From: an uncultured Dialister sp.
Lineage (GTDB): Bacteria > Bacillota > Negativicutes > Veillonellales > Dialisteraceae
DNA length: 10,846 bases
NCBI RefSeq assembly: GCF_900538805.1
Contig: NZ_UPZP01000083.1
Span: forward strand, 1 to 10,846
Direction of reading: 5' to 3'
Below are positions 4,364 to 10,846 of the stretch, one piece after another. Within the stretch, counting starts at the first letter, position 1, and each line of letters starts with the position of its first letter. Under the pieces are notes generated by a model, which was not told where the DNA came from, did no database searches, and saw only the letters and a program-made list of their open reading frames with translations. Both the position numbers and the translations under genes were made by a program.

Positions 4364-5424
4364 AAGGCCTCTTGATTTTGGAAAACGGCGCCCGCTTTGA
4401 AGGGGACCTCCTGGGGACTGTGGAAGGCCTGGGAGAACTGGTTTTCAATACCGGCATGACGGGATACCAGGAATGCTTTACGGACCCCTCCTATGAAGGG
4501 CAGATTCTGACTCTCACCTATCCGCTCATCGGCAACTACGGCGCCAACGACCTGTTCATGCAGAACAGGAAACCCGCCGCAGCAGGCTATGTGCTGGACC
4601 AGATCGCCGACCATCCCAGCAACTGGGAATGTAAGGAAAAGATTACCGATTTCATCGAAAGATACCATGTGCCCTGCCTGTACAATGTGGACACCCGGGC
4701 GGTGACCCGCATGGTCCGCACCCAGGGCGTTATGAAGGCTGTCATCGTGAGCGCCGAGAGAAGCGAAGATTTCATCCAGGCCGAATTGGCAAAGCCCCTC
4801 CATCGTGACCAGGTGGAGCGGGTCACCACGGCCTATCCCTATACCTATGGAAATGGGAAATACCAGGTGTCCCTCTTGGACTGCGGCCTGAAGAAGAATA
4901 TCCTTGTCAGCCTGGCAGCCAATGACTGCACGGTGCACGTATTCCCCGCCCACACCAGCGCCGAGGAACTTCTGGCAGGAAATCCGGACGGCATTTTCCT
5001 CTCTCCCGGACCGGGGGACCCGAAGGACGTGCCCTATGTGGTGGATACGGTGAAGAAGCTCATCGGTACAAGGCCTATTTTCGGCATCTGCCTGGGCATC
5101 CAGATGCTGGCCACCGCCCTTGGCGGCCACACCTTCAAGCTGCCCTTCGGCCACCGGGGCTCCAACCATCCGGTGAAGGATCTCCGCACCGGCCGGGTGT
5201 ACATTACCAGCCAGAACCATGGCTACGCCATTTCCGATGAAGGCCTGCCGGAATGCATTGAAGTGACCCATCGCAGCGTGAACGACGGCACCATCGAAGG
5301 CATCCGCCACAAGACCCTGCCCATCCAGGCAGTGCAGTACCATCCGGAAGCATCTCCGGGACCGAAGGATAATTTCTATCTCTTTGCTGAATTTACCAAG
5401 GCCATGGAGGAATTTAAAAAATGA
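4360..5424 (+). CDS. carA: Carbamoyl phosphate synthase small (glutaminase) subunit
   Basis: Hydrolyses glutamine and channels ammonia to CarB for carbamoyl phosphate synthesis. 354 residues, typical length. The N-terminal CPSase small-chain domain (about 1-150) shows FNTGMTGYQECFTDPSYEGQ (29-48) and YNVDTRAVTRMVRTQG (108-123). The class I glutamine amidotransferase domain (about 168-350) has SPGPGDP (215-221), the nucleophile C244 in GICLGIQ, and H328 and E330 in QYHPEASPGP, so the catalytic triad is complete. The start ATG overlaps the pyrC stop in an ATGA, with a purine-rich AAGGAAAGG upstream; the end overlaps carB in the same way. Within the pyr operon this is the equivalent of Bacillus pyrAA. 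There is no separate arginine-pathway copy in the window, so whether it also feeds arginine synthesis cannot be judged. Confidence 0.97.
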   Translation: MKGLLILENGARFEGDLLGTVEGLGELVFNTGMTGYQECFTDPSYEGQILTLTYPLIGNYGANDLFMQNRKPAAAGYVLDQIADHPSNWECKEKITDFIERYHVPCLYNVDTRAVTRMVRTQGVMKAVIVSAERSEDFIQAELAKPLHRDQVERVTTAYPYTYGNGKYQVSLLDCGLKKNILVSLAANDCTVHVFPAHTSAEELLAGNPDGIFLSPGPGDPKDVPYVVDTVKKLIGTRPIFGICLGIQMLATALGGHTFKLPFGHRGSNHPVKDLRTGRVYITSQNHGYAISDEGLPECIEVTHRSVNDGTIEGIRHKTLPIQAVQYHPEASPGPKDNFYLFAEFTKAMEEFKK

Positions 5425-8400
5425 TTAATAAGGATGTCAAAAAAGTTCTTGTCATCGGTTCCGGCCCCATCGTCATCGGCCAGGCGGCGGAATTCGACTA
5501 CGCCGGCACCCAGGCCTGCCGCTCCCTTCGGGAAGAGGGGGTGGAAGTGGTCCTGGTAAACAGCAACCCTTCCACCATTATGACGGACGTGGACATTGCG
5601 GACCGGGTGTACATCGAACCGATTACGCTGCCCTTCGTCACCGAAGTGATTAAGAAAGAACGGCCCGACGCCCTCCTTGCCACCCTGGGTGGTCAGGTGG
5701 GCCTCAATATGGCGGTGCAGCTCTCCGACGCCGGAGTGCTGGAAAAGTACCATGTGAAACTTCTGGGCTCTTCCCTCCATGCCATCAAACATGCGGAGGA
5801 CCGGGAGCTCTTCAAGGAAGCCATGGAAGAAATCCACCAGCCTGTACCGGAATCCGACATTTTCGAAGAACTGGAACCGGCTGTGGCCTTTGCGGATAAA
5901 ATCGGCTACCCCGTCATCATCCGTCCCGCCTACACCTTAGGCGGCACCGGCGGCGGCATTGCCCATGACCGCTATGAAATGGAAGAAATCGCCAACCGCG
6001 GCATCAAGCTGTCGCCCATCAACCAGATCCTGGTGGAACGGTCCATTGCGGGCTGGAAGGAAGTGGAGTTTGAAGTCATGCGGGACAGCGCGGACAACTG
6101 CATCATCGTCTGCGCCATGGAAAACATCGACCCTGTGGGCGTCCACACCGGCGACTCCATCGTAGTGGCTCCTACCCAGACCCTGACCGACGGCCAGTAC
6201 CAGATGCTCCGCACCGCATCCATCAACATCATCCGCTACCTCCAGATCGAAGGGGGCTGCAACGTGCAGTACGGCCTGGACACCAAGACCAACCAGTACT
6301 ATGTCATCGAAGTAAACCCCCGTGTCAGCCGTTCCTCCGCCCTGGCATCGAAAGCCACCGGCTATCCTATCGCCAAAGTGGCAGCAAAGATTGCCCTGGG
6401 CATGCACCTGGACGAAATCACCAACGCCATTACCGGCAACACGAAGGCCTGCTTCGAACCGTCCATCGACTACGTGGTATGCAAATTCCCCCGCTGGCCC
6501 TTTGAAAAATTCACCCTGGCGGACCGTGAAATCGGCACCCAGATGAAGGCCACCGGCGAAGTGATGGCCCTGGACCGCACCCTGGAAGGGGCGCTGCTGA
6601 AGGCCCTTCGGTCCCTGGAAGTGGGAGAGGGATACCTGCACCTGAAGAAACTGGACAGCCAGTCTCTCTATGATATCCGCTGCCTCCTGAAACGTATCGA
6701 CAACGAAAGAATCTTCGTGGTGGCTGAGGCCCTGCGCCGCGGCATTGAACCGGAAGAAATCAACCGCATTACCCGGATCGACCTCTTCTTCATCTATAAG
6801 ATCCAGAATATTATTAAAATGGAACGGCGCCTCCTGAAGGAAGGCCTCACCGAAGAGACCCTGAAAGCGGCTAAACGCATCCAGATGCCCGATGAAGCCA
6901 TCGCCCACTTTGCAGAAGTCACCGTGAAGGACGTGGAAAATTTCAAAAAGAAAATGAGTTTCCACCCCGATTTCAAAATGGTAGATACCTGCGCCGCCGA
7001 ATTTGAAGCCCACACCCCTTACTACTACTCCACCTACGGCGCAGAAGACGAAGTGAAGCCCCAGGGCAAAGGGTCCGTGGTGGTCTTCGGCTCCGGCCCC
7101 ATCCGCATCGGCCAGGGCATCGAATTCGACTACTGCTCCGTTCATGCTTCCTGGGCATTGAAAAAGGCAGGAAAGAAATCCATCGTCATCAACAACAACC
7201 CGGAAACCGTGTCCACCGACTTCGACACCTCCGACTCCCTGTACTTTGAACCGCTCACGGAACAGGACGTGATGGAAGTCATTGAAAAGGAAAAGCCCGA
7301 AGGGGTGATCTGCCAGTTTGGCGGCCAGACCGCCATCAACCTGGCCACCCCCATGGCCAAGAGGGGCATCCGCATCATCGGCTCCTCCAATGAATCCATC
7401 GACATGGCAGAAGACAGGGAACGGTTCGACACCCTCTGCGGCCAGCTGGGCATCCCCCGTCCGAAGGGCTGCCTGGTGGAAAGCGTGGAAGAAGCCATGC
7501 AGAAGACGGAAGAACTGGAATACCCCCTCATCGTACGCCCCAGCTACGTATTGGGCGGCCGGGCCATGCAGATTGTCTACGACCAGGCGGAACTGCGCCA
7601 GTACCTGAAAGAAGCGGTGGTGGCATCCCATGAACATCCGGTCCTCATCGACCAGTACATGGTGGGCCGGGAAGTGGAAATCGACGCCATTTCCGACGGA
7701 GTGGACGTATGCATCCCGGGCATCATGGAACAGATCGAACGCTCCGGCGTCCACTCCGGCGACTCCATTGCCGTGTACCCGCCCCAGCACCTGTCAGAGG
7801 ACGTCATTGATACATTGACTAAGTACACGAAGGACATTGCCTGTGCCATGAATGTCAAAGGTCTCGTGAACATCCAGTTCATCGTGGTAGGCGGCAAAGT
7901 TTACGTCATCGAAGTGAATCCCCGCGCCAGCCGCACTGTGCCCTTCATGAGCAAGATTACCGGCATCAACATGGTGGAATACGCCACCAGAGTGGCTCTG
8001 GGCGAACCGCTCCATACCCTGGGACTGCCCCTGGGCCTGGTTCCGCCGAAGAACTATGTGGCCATCAAAGCGCCGGTATTCTCCTTCTCCAAGCTGGGCC
8101 TCGTAGAAATCAAGCTGGGACCGGAAATGAAATCCACCGGTGAAGTCATGGGTATCGGCCATACCTACCAGGAAGCCCTCTACAAGGCGGTGGTGGCAGC
8201 GAACCTCATGGTTCCTGCCGGCGCCAACGTCCTCATCACCGTAAGCGACCGGGATAAACCGGAAACCGCGGAACTGGCCAAGGGCTTCGTAGATCTGGGC
8301 TACCACCTCATCTGCACCTCCGGCACAGGAGCCTATTTCCAGAGCCTGGGCATCCCTGTGGAAATCATCAAGAAGATTCACGAAAAAGGCGAAAACTGCG

Positions 8401-8621
8401 AAAAGTATCTGAAATCCGGCAAAGTGGACATGGTGCTGAATACCATTTCCTACGGCAGCCAGATCGAGCAGGAAGGCTATGACCTGCGCCGCATTGCGGT
8501 GGAACTGGCCATCCCCTGCATTACCTCCCTGGACACCGCCAAGGAAGTGCTCCGCGTCATGGCATCCACCGGCGGCGCCGAACACCATGTAGAAGCCATC
8601 CAGGACTATGTGAAGGAGTAA
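5421..8621 (+). CDS. carB: Carbamoyl phosphate synthase large subunit
   Basis: Makes carbamoyl phosphate from bicarbonate, ammonia delivered by CarA and two ATP. The 1066 residues are full length (E. coli 1073). Two homologous halves are visible: pre-ATP-grasp motifs VLVIGSGPIVIGQ near residue 11 and VVFGSGPIRIGQ near 554; glycine loop TLGGTGGG near 172; metal-site motifs EVNPRVSR (E297, N299, equivalent to E. coli E299 and N301) and EVNPRASR near 831. The carboxyphosphate half is about 1-400, the oligomerisation part about 400-550, the carbamate half about 552-935. The C-terminal MGS-like allosteric domain (about 940-1066) contains CTSGTGAYF and KKIHEKG, positions where UMP-type effectors bind in relatives, so end-product control is likely. 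GGAGG at 5406-5410 precedes the ATGA-overlapped start. Long open frames on the opposite strand are shadows of its GC-rich codon use. Confidence 0.98.
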   Translation: MINKDVKKVLVIGSGPIVIGQAAEFDYAGTQACRSLREEGVEVVLVNSNPSTIMTDVDIADRVYIEPITLPFVTEVIKKERPDALLATLGGQVGLNMAVQLSDAGVLEKYHVKLLGSSLHAIKHAEDRELFKEAMEEIHQPVPESDIFEELEPAVAFADKIGYPVIIRPAYTLGGTGGGIAHDRYEMEEIANRGIKLSPINQILVERSIAGWKEVEFEVMRDSADNCIIVCAMENIDPVGVHTGDSIVVAPTQTLTDGQYQMLRTASINIIRYLQIEGGCNVQYGLDTKTNQYYVIEVNPRVSRSSALASKATGYPIAKVAAKIALGMHLDEITNAITGNTKACFEPSIDYVVCKFPRWPFEKFTLADREIGTQMKATGEVMALDRTLEGALLKALRSLEVGEGYLHLKKLDSQSLYDIRCLLKRIDNERIFVVAEALRRGIEPEEINRITRIDLFFIYKIQNIIKMERRLLKEGLTEETLKAAKRIQMPDEAIAHFAEVTVKDVENFKKKMSFHPDFKMVDTCAAEFEAHTPYYYSTYGAEDEVKPQGKGSVVVFGSGPIRIGQGIEFDYCSVHASWALKKAGKKSIVINNNPETVSTDFDTSDSLYFEPLTEQDVMEVIEKEKPEGVICQFGGQTAINLATPMAKRGIRIIGSSNESIDMAEDRERFDTLCGQLGIPRPKGCLVESVEEAMQKTEELEYPLIVRPSYVLGGRAMQIVYDQAELRQYLKEAVVASHEHPVLIDQYMVGREVEIDAISDGVDVCIPGIMEQIERSGVHSGDSIAVYPPQHLSEDVIDTLTKYTKDIACAMNVKGLVNIQFIVVGGKVYVIEVNPRASRTVPFMSKITGINMVEYATRVALGEPLHTLGLPLGLVPPKNYVAIKAPVFSFSKLGLVEIKLGPEMKSTGEVMGIGHTYQEALYKAVVAANLMVPAGANVLITVSDRDKPETAELAKGFVDLGYHLICTSGTGAYFQSLGIPVEIIKKIHEKGENCEKYLKSGKVDMVLNTISYGSQIEQEGYDLRRIAVELAIPCITSLDTAKEVLRVMASTGGAEHHVEAIQDYVKE

Positions 8622-8625
8622 TAGA

Positions 8626-9393
8626 ATGTCAGGTTTTGTTGAAAAAGGAATCATCCGGGTCCACAATCACGTGGGCCCCGGCATCTGGCTCATGCAGATC
8701 GAACTGCCCCGCATTGCCAAAGAAGCAAAGCCCGGCCAGTTCGTCCATGTGAAAGTCAATGACCCCCGCTATATCCTGCGCCGTCCCATTTCCATCGCCG
8801 GCACCGACGCCGGCAGGGGCCTTGTGGAAATCATCTACCGCATCGTAGGCAAAGGCACCGACGCCATGTCCCACCTCAAAGTGGGGGACACCCTGGACTG
8901 CCTGGGACCCCTGGGCACCTCCTTTGACATGGATAAAGACCACATCGTCGGCATCGGCGGCGGCGTAGGCATCGCCCCCATCCTCTTCATGGCAAGGGCT
9001 TCCAAAGAAGGCCAGATGACCGTGGTCATCGGCGGCAGAAATAAGGAAGAAGTCTTCTGGAAAGACCTCTTCCCCAAGAAAGTCCGGCAGATGATCGTCA
9101 CCACCGACGACGGCTCCTACGGCATCAAAGGCTTCTCCGTTTCCGTGCTCCCCAAACTTTTTGCGGAAGAAAAAGTGGACGAAGCCTGCGTCTGCGGCCC
9201 CGGCATCATGATGAGAACCGCCGCGCAAATGGCAAAGGATGCCAATGTCCCCTGTGAAGTCTCCATGGAACGCCGCATGGGCTGCGGCATCGGCACCTGC
9301 CTTGGCTGCGTATGCGACAGAAAAGACGGCAAAGGCCACTACAAAGTCTGCGCCGACGGCCCCGTATTCAATGCAGAGGAGGTGGTCCTATGA
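8626..9393 (+). CDS. pyrK: Dihydroorotate dehydrogenase B, electron-transfer subunit
   Basis: Carries electrons from the FMN of PyrD through a [2Fe-2S] cluster and FAD to NAD+. 255 residues, normal length. The ferredoxin-reductase-type FAD domain (about 1-100) shows the flavin motif LRRPISI (51-57); the NAD domain has GGGVGIAP (111-118) and CGPGIMM (190-196). The C-terminal cluster motif is complete: C220, C225, C228 and C242 in the order C-x4-C-x2-C-x13-C. Start ATG 8626 follows carB by 4 nt; the ribosome binding site AAGGAG (8613-8618) runs into the carB stop codon. The end overlaps pyrD by 4 nt, fitting the 1:1 heterotetramer the two proteins form in relatives. Lysine codons are mostly AAA (15 of 19 by my count), the reverse of pyrC and carA. 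Confidence 0.97.
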   Translation: MSGFVEKGIIRVHNHVGPGIWLMQIELPRIAKEAKPGQFVHVKVNDPRYILRRPISIAGTDAGRGLVEIIYRIVGKGTDAMSHLKVGDTLDCLGPLGTSFDMDKDHIVGIGGGVGIAPILFMARASKEGQMTVVIGGRNKEEVFWKDLFPKKVRQMIVTTDDGSYGIKGFSVSVLPKLFAEEKVDEACVCGPGIMMRTAAQMAKDANVPCEVSMERRMGCGIGTCLGCVCDRKDGKGHYKVCADGPVFNAEEVVL

Positions 9394-10298
9394 GCAGCCT
9401 CAAGGTAAACTATCTGGGCATCCCCATGGCCAGCCCCGTCATCGGCGCCTCCGGCACCGTAGGATACGGCCTGGAACTTAATGACTACATAGACATGAAA
9501 AAAATCGGCGCCCTCTCCGGCAAAGGCCTGGCGCCGACCCCCTGGAAAGGAAACGAAGGCGTCCGGGTGGCCGAAACCACCTCGGGCATGCTGAACTGCA
9601 TCGGCCTTGAAAACCCGGGAGCTCCCTATTTCAAAGAGCACTACCTGCCGGAAGTCAGAAAACTTCCTACCCGTTTCATCGCCAACATGGTGGGCAGAAG
9701 CGTGGAAGAATACGCCGAATGTGCAAGGATGCTCACGGTAGATGGCATCGACGCCCTGGAAGTCAACATCTCCTGCCCCAACGTCAAAGAAGGGGGCGCC
9801 GCCTTCGGCACCGACCCGGCGCAGGCAGCAGCCGTTACCAGAGCCGTCAAAGACGCCACCACCCTGCCGGTGATCGTCAAACTGTCCCCCAATGTCACCG
9901 ACATCGTCTCCATCGCCAAAGCCGTGGAAGACGCAGGGGCCGACAGCATCTCCCTCATCAATACACTCCTTGGCATTGCCATCGACACCCGCACCCGCCG
10001 CCCCATCCTGGGCAACATCACCGGCGGCCTCTCCGGCCCCGCCGTGAAACCTGTAGCCCTCCGCATGGTATGGCAGGTGGCCAAAGCCGTCAACATCCCC
10101 GTCTGCGGACTGGGCGGCATTATGACCGGCGAAGACGCCATCGAATTCATGATAGCCGGCGCGGATACCGTCCAGGTAGGCACCGCCAACCTGGCTGACC
10201 CTACCGCCATGGAACGCATCGTGAACGAAATGGAAGAATGGTGCGATAAGAATAACGTAAAAGACATCAATGAAATCGTTGGAACATTGAAAGACTGA
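9390..10298 (+). CDS. pyrD: Dihydroorotate dehydrogenase B (NAD+), catalytic subunit
   Basis: Oxidises dihydroorotate to orotate on an FMN, passing electrons to PyrK; class 1B (pyrDB type), cytoplasmic. The true start is ATG 9390, overlapping the pyrK stop as ATGA, with GAGGAGG at 9376-9382; the frame is open further upstream but inside pyrK. 302 residues, usual length. Visible motifs: SGKGL with K45, MLNCIGLEN (67-75), the active-site base C129 in NISCPN (a cysteine, as expected for class 1, not the serine of class 2), KLSPN with K164, NTLLG (191-195), GGLSGPAVKP (212-221) and the FMN phosphate loop GLGGIMTG (240-247). It is the last gene of the operon; pyrF and pyrE, which follow in Bacillus, are not here. 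Lysine codons are 14 AAA to 2 AAG. Confidence 0.97.
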   Translation: MSSLKVNYLGIPMASPVIGASGTVGYGLELNDYIDMKKIGALSGKGLAPTPWKGNEGVRVAETTSGMLNCIGLENPGAPYFKEHYLPEVRKLPTRFIANMVGRSVEEYAECARMLTVDGIDALEVNISCPNVKEGGAAFGTDPAQAAAVTRAVKDATTLPVIVKLSPNVTDIVSIAKAVEDAGADSISLINTLLGIAIDTRTRRPILGNITGGLSGPAVKPVALRMVWQVAKAVNIPVCGLGGIMTGEDAIEFMIAGADTVQVGTANLADPTAMERIVNEMEEWCDKNNVKDINEIVGTLKD

Positions 10299-10329
10299 AA
10301 AAAGCAGCGGCCTCGCCGCTGCTTTTTTT
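10298..10329 (+). terminator. Intrinsic terminator of the pyr operon
   Basis: AGCAGCGGC (10303-10311) pairs perfectly with GCCGCTGCT (10315-10323) around a 3-nt loop, with an A-run before it (10298-10303) and seven T after it (10323-10329). The hairpin begins at the last base of the pyrD stop codon. It clearly ends the operon. Confidence 0.95.
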
Positions 10330-10387
10330 GACACGCCCTTGCGGGCGTGAGGGTTCAAAGGGTTCAAAAGGTTCACAAGGTTCAGAG
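10330..10387 (+). repeat. Hairpin unit and nonamer tandem repeat after pyrD
   Basis: Right after the terminator comes GAC - palindrome (CACGCCC 10332-10338 with GGGCGTG 10343-10349) - GAGGGTT, the same frame as the units behind the pilin-like gene; the first of those (1432-1455) has nearly the same sequence. It leads into four exact 9-bp units of consensus GGTTCANAN (10352-10387), the same tract as on the - strand at 1947-1982. Confidence 0.8.
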
Positions 10388-10397
10388 GGTGGTGGTA

Positions 10398-10424
10398 GGC
10401 GCCTTTTAAGTTATAGAAGGCGCC
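10398..10424. repeat. Hairpin with conserved AT-rich loop, second copy
   Basis: GGCGCCTT (10398-10405) pairs with AAGGCGCC (10417-10424) around an 11-nt loop ending TATAG. It corresponds to the hairpin at 1911-1937 seen in the opposite orientation, with altered but still complementary arms. It is followed by AGTAT and the GATAAAAC word of the octamer tract. Confidence 0.65.
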
Positions 10425-10429
10425 AGTAT

Positions 10430-10490
10430 GATAAAACAGCTTTAGTGTGCTAGTGAACTGGTGGGCTAGTAGACTAGTGAGCTAGTAAAA
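10430..10490 (+). repeat. Octamer tandem repeat, second copy
   Basis: The word GATAAAACAGCTTTAGTG (10430-10447) runs into five 8-bp units of consensus TAGTGNNC (10443-10482; third unit TGGTGGGC, fourth TAGTAGAC) and a partial one (10483-10490). Compared with 1549-1596, the lead word differs at one base and the tract has one more full unit. Confidence 0.8.
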
Positions 10491-10550
10491 ACCATACAAC
10501 CGCCCTGCGGGCGGGAAAACCATACAACCGCGCCTACGGCGCGTGGGAAA
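10487..10550 (+). repeat. Two CCATACAACC hairpin units
   Basis: Two units in a row: CCATACAACC with palindrome 10500-10514 (CCGCCC/GGGCGG), then GGGAAAACCATACAACC with palindrome 10529-10543 (CGCGCC/GGCGCG) and GGGAAAA. They match the units at 1639-1692, where the second palindrome is CGCGCC/GGTGCG: one arm base has changed so that a G-C pair becomes G-T, which still pairs in RNA. Confidence 0.75.
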
Positions 10551-10561
10551 AGCGCCCCCGT

Positions 10562-10730
10562 TGGTGGCTGGTGCCACCACCTTCCCCCCGCAGTTCGGTG
10601 GGACAATAAAGCTCCAATAAACTTTAGTCTCATAAGTCACTCTAATTTAAGCACAGGTTGTTGTGCCCCCGCACAGCGGGGGAAAGGTGGTGCCGTAGGC
10701 ACCAAAGGGGGAAAAGCCACTGGAGGTGGC
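10562..10730. repeat. Further hairpins in the gene-free region downstream of pyr
   Basis: Perfect short palindromes lie at 10562-10579 (TGGTGGC/GCCACCA), 10666-10682 (CCCCCGC/GCGGGGG), 10688-10704 (TGGTGCC/GGCACCA) and 10716-10730 (GCCAC/GTGGC). Between the first and second (10584-10660) I see only an AT-rich stretch containing ATAAACTTTAGT, possibly a degenerate copy of the word leading the octamer tract. No gene is supported in 10330-10846. Confidence 0.6.
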
Positions 10731-10761
10731 TAATTTCCGAAATGTTGTTCACAACGTATGA
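10728..10761 (+). repeat. Palindrome-bearing repeat module, right copy
   Basis: GGCTAATT followed by the near-palindrome ATGTTGTTCACAACGT (10742-10757). It matches the module at 323-357 in order and spacing, with a paired change either side of the palindrome centre. It abuts the hairpin at 10716-10730 on its left and the putative insertion sequence end on its right. Confidence 0.6.
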
Positions 10762-10768
10762 GATAAAT

Positions 10769-10846
10769 GGGGTCTGTCAAGTCCTTTGTGTAAATTTTTC
10801 TGCTAAATTAAAATTCTTCTAATCAAATGGACTCCAGGTCACTTGG
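10769..10846 (-). mobile_element. Probable end of an insertion sequence (IS256-like)
   Basis: Read on the - strand, the end of the window runs through AAATTTACACAAAGGACTTG and finishes in ACAGACCCC. Many IS256-family (mutator-type) elements have terminal inverted repeats with a TGTGTAAA core, so this looks like one end of such an element whose body lies to the right of the window. On the - strand a short frame ends in a stop at 10819-10821, about 50 bp inside the end, where a transposase stop could be, but too little is visible to identify it. The other end and the target duplication are out of view. Confidence 0.45.

Noticed and set aside
5937..7790. Long open frame on the - strand opposite carB
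   Set aside because: It is a shadow of C-ending codon use in carB; it lacks a ribosome binding site, is extremely rich in His, Gly and Phe, and the + strand frame is an unmistakable full-length CarB.
9312..9389. Upstream extended start for pyrD
   Set aside because: It lies inside the cluster-binding end of pyrK; ATG 9390 has GAGGAGG at the right distance and gives the normal family N-terminus.
10584..10660. tRNA or small RNA gene in the AT-rich stretch after pyrD
   Set aside because: No cloverleaf, promoter or terminator can be drawn; nothing beyond degenerate repeat words is visible.

Overview
The window looks like a chromosomal segment of a Firmicutes bacterium, most likely a Negativicutes (Veillonellales/Selenomonadales-type) gut or oral anaerobe. 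This placement is an inference. It rests on the pyr gene order, which follows the Bacillus-type pyrB-pyrC-carA-carB-pyrK-pyrD layout; on the class 1B (PyrK-dependent) dihydroorotate dehydrogenase; on strong AGGAGG-type ribosome binding sites; and on a Flp-like protein beginning KGQDIIEYAL. The genus cannot be fixed from the sequence alone.

Layout. Positions 1-122 are probably the tail of something lying upstream of the window, closed by a clear intrinsic terminator (123-169) and a second terminator-like nested hairpin (251-316). Positions 320-760 hold no gene but contain a dispersed repeat and a dense array of eight short GC-rich hairpins. This array ends just before a promoter (757-765) and a lone gene (816-1427) for a Flp/type IVb pilin-like protein with an unusually long C-terminal domain. 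Positions 1430-2040 are a second gene-free mosaic of hairpins, 8-bp and 9-bp tandem repeats and inverted repeats, closing with a perfect 36-bp palindrome. A good sigma-A-type promoter (2048-2076) then starts the pyrimidine operon.

The operon (2119-10298) is one tightly packed transcription unit on the + strand: pyrB, pyrC, carA, carB, pyrK, pyrD. Most junctions are overlaps (14 nt, then 4-nt ATGA overlaps), with one 4-nt gap, which points to translational coupling. CarA/CarB make carbamoyl phosphate from glutamine, bicarbonate and ATP; PyrB joins it to aspartate; PyrC closes the ring to dihydroorotate; PyrD with PyrK oxidises that to orotate with NAD+. The last two UMP steps (pyrE, pyrF) and the regulators pyrR and pyrI are absent here, and the short leader shows no PyrR-type attenuator. 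The operon ends in a textbook terminator overlapping the pyrD stop codon.

Beyond it (10330-10768) the same family of repeat modules reappears in the same order as around 1430-1990, so related composite repeat cassettes bracket the operon. The right edge (10769-10846) looks like one end of an insertion sequence, probably IS256 family.

The genes are ordinary. The interesting part is the repeat system: short palindromes whose arms differ from copy to copy while pairing and flanking words stay constant, arranged with variable-number 8-bp and 9-bp tandem repeats. The other item worth attention is the orphan long Flp-like protein.
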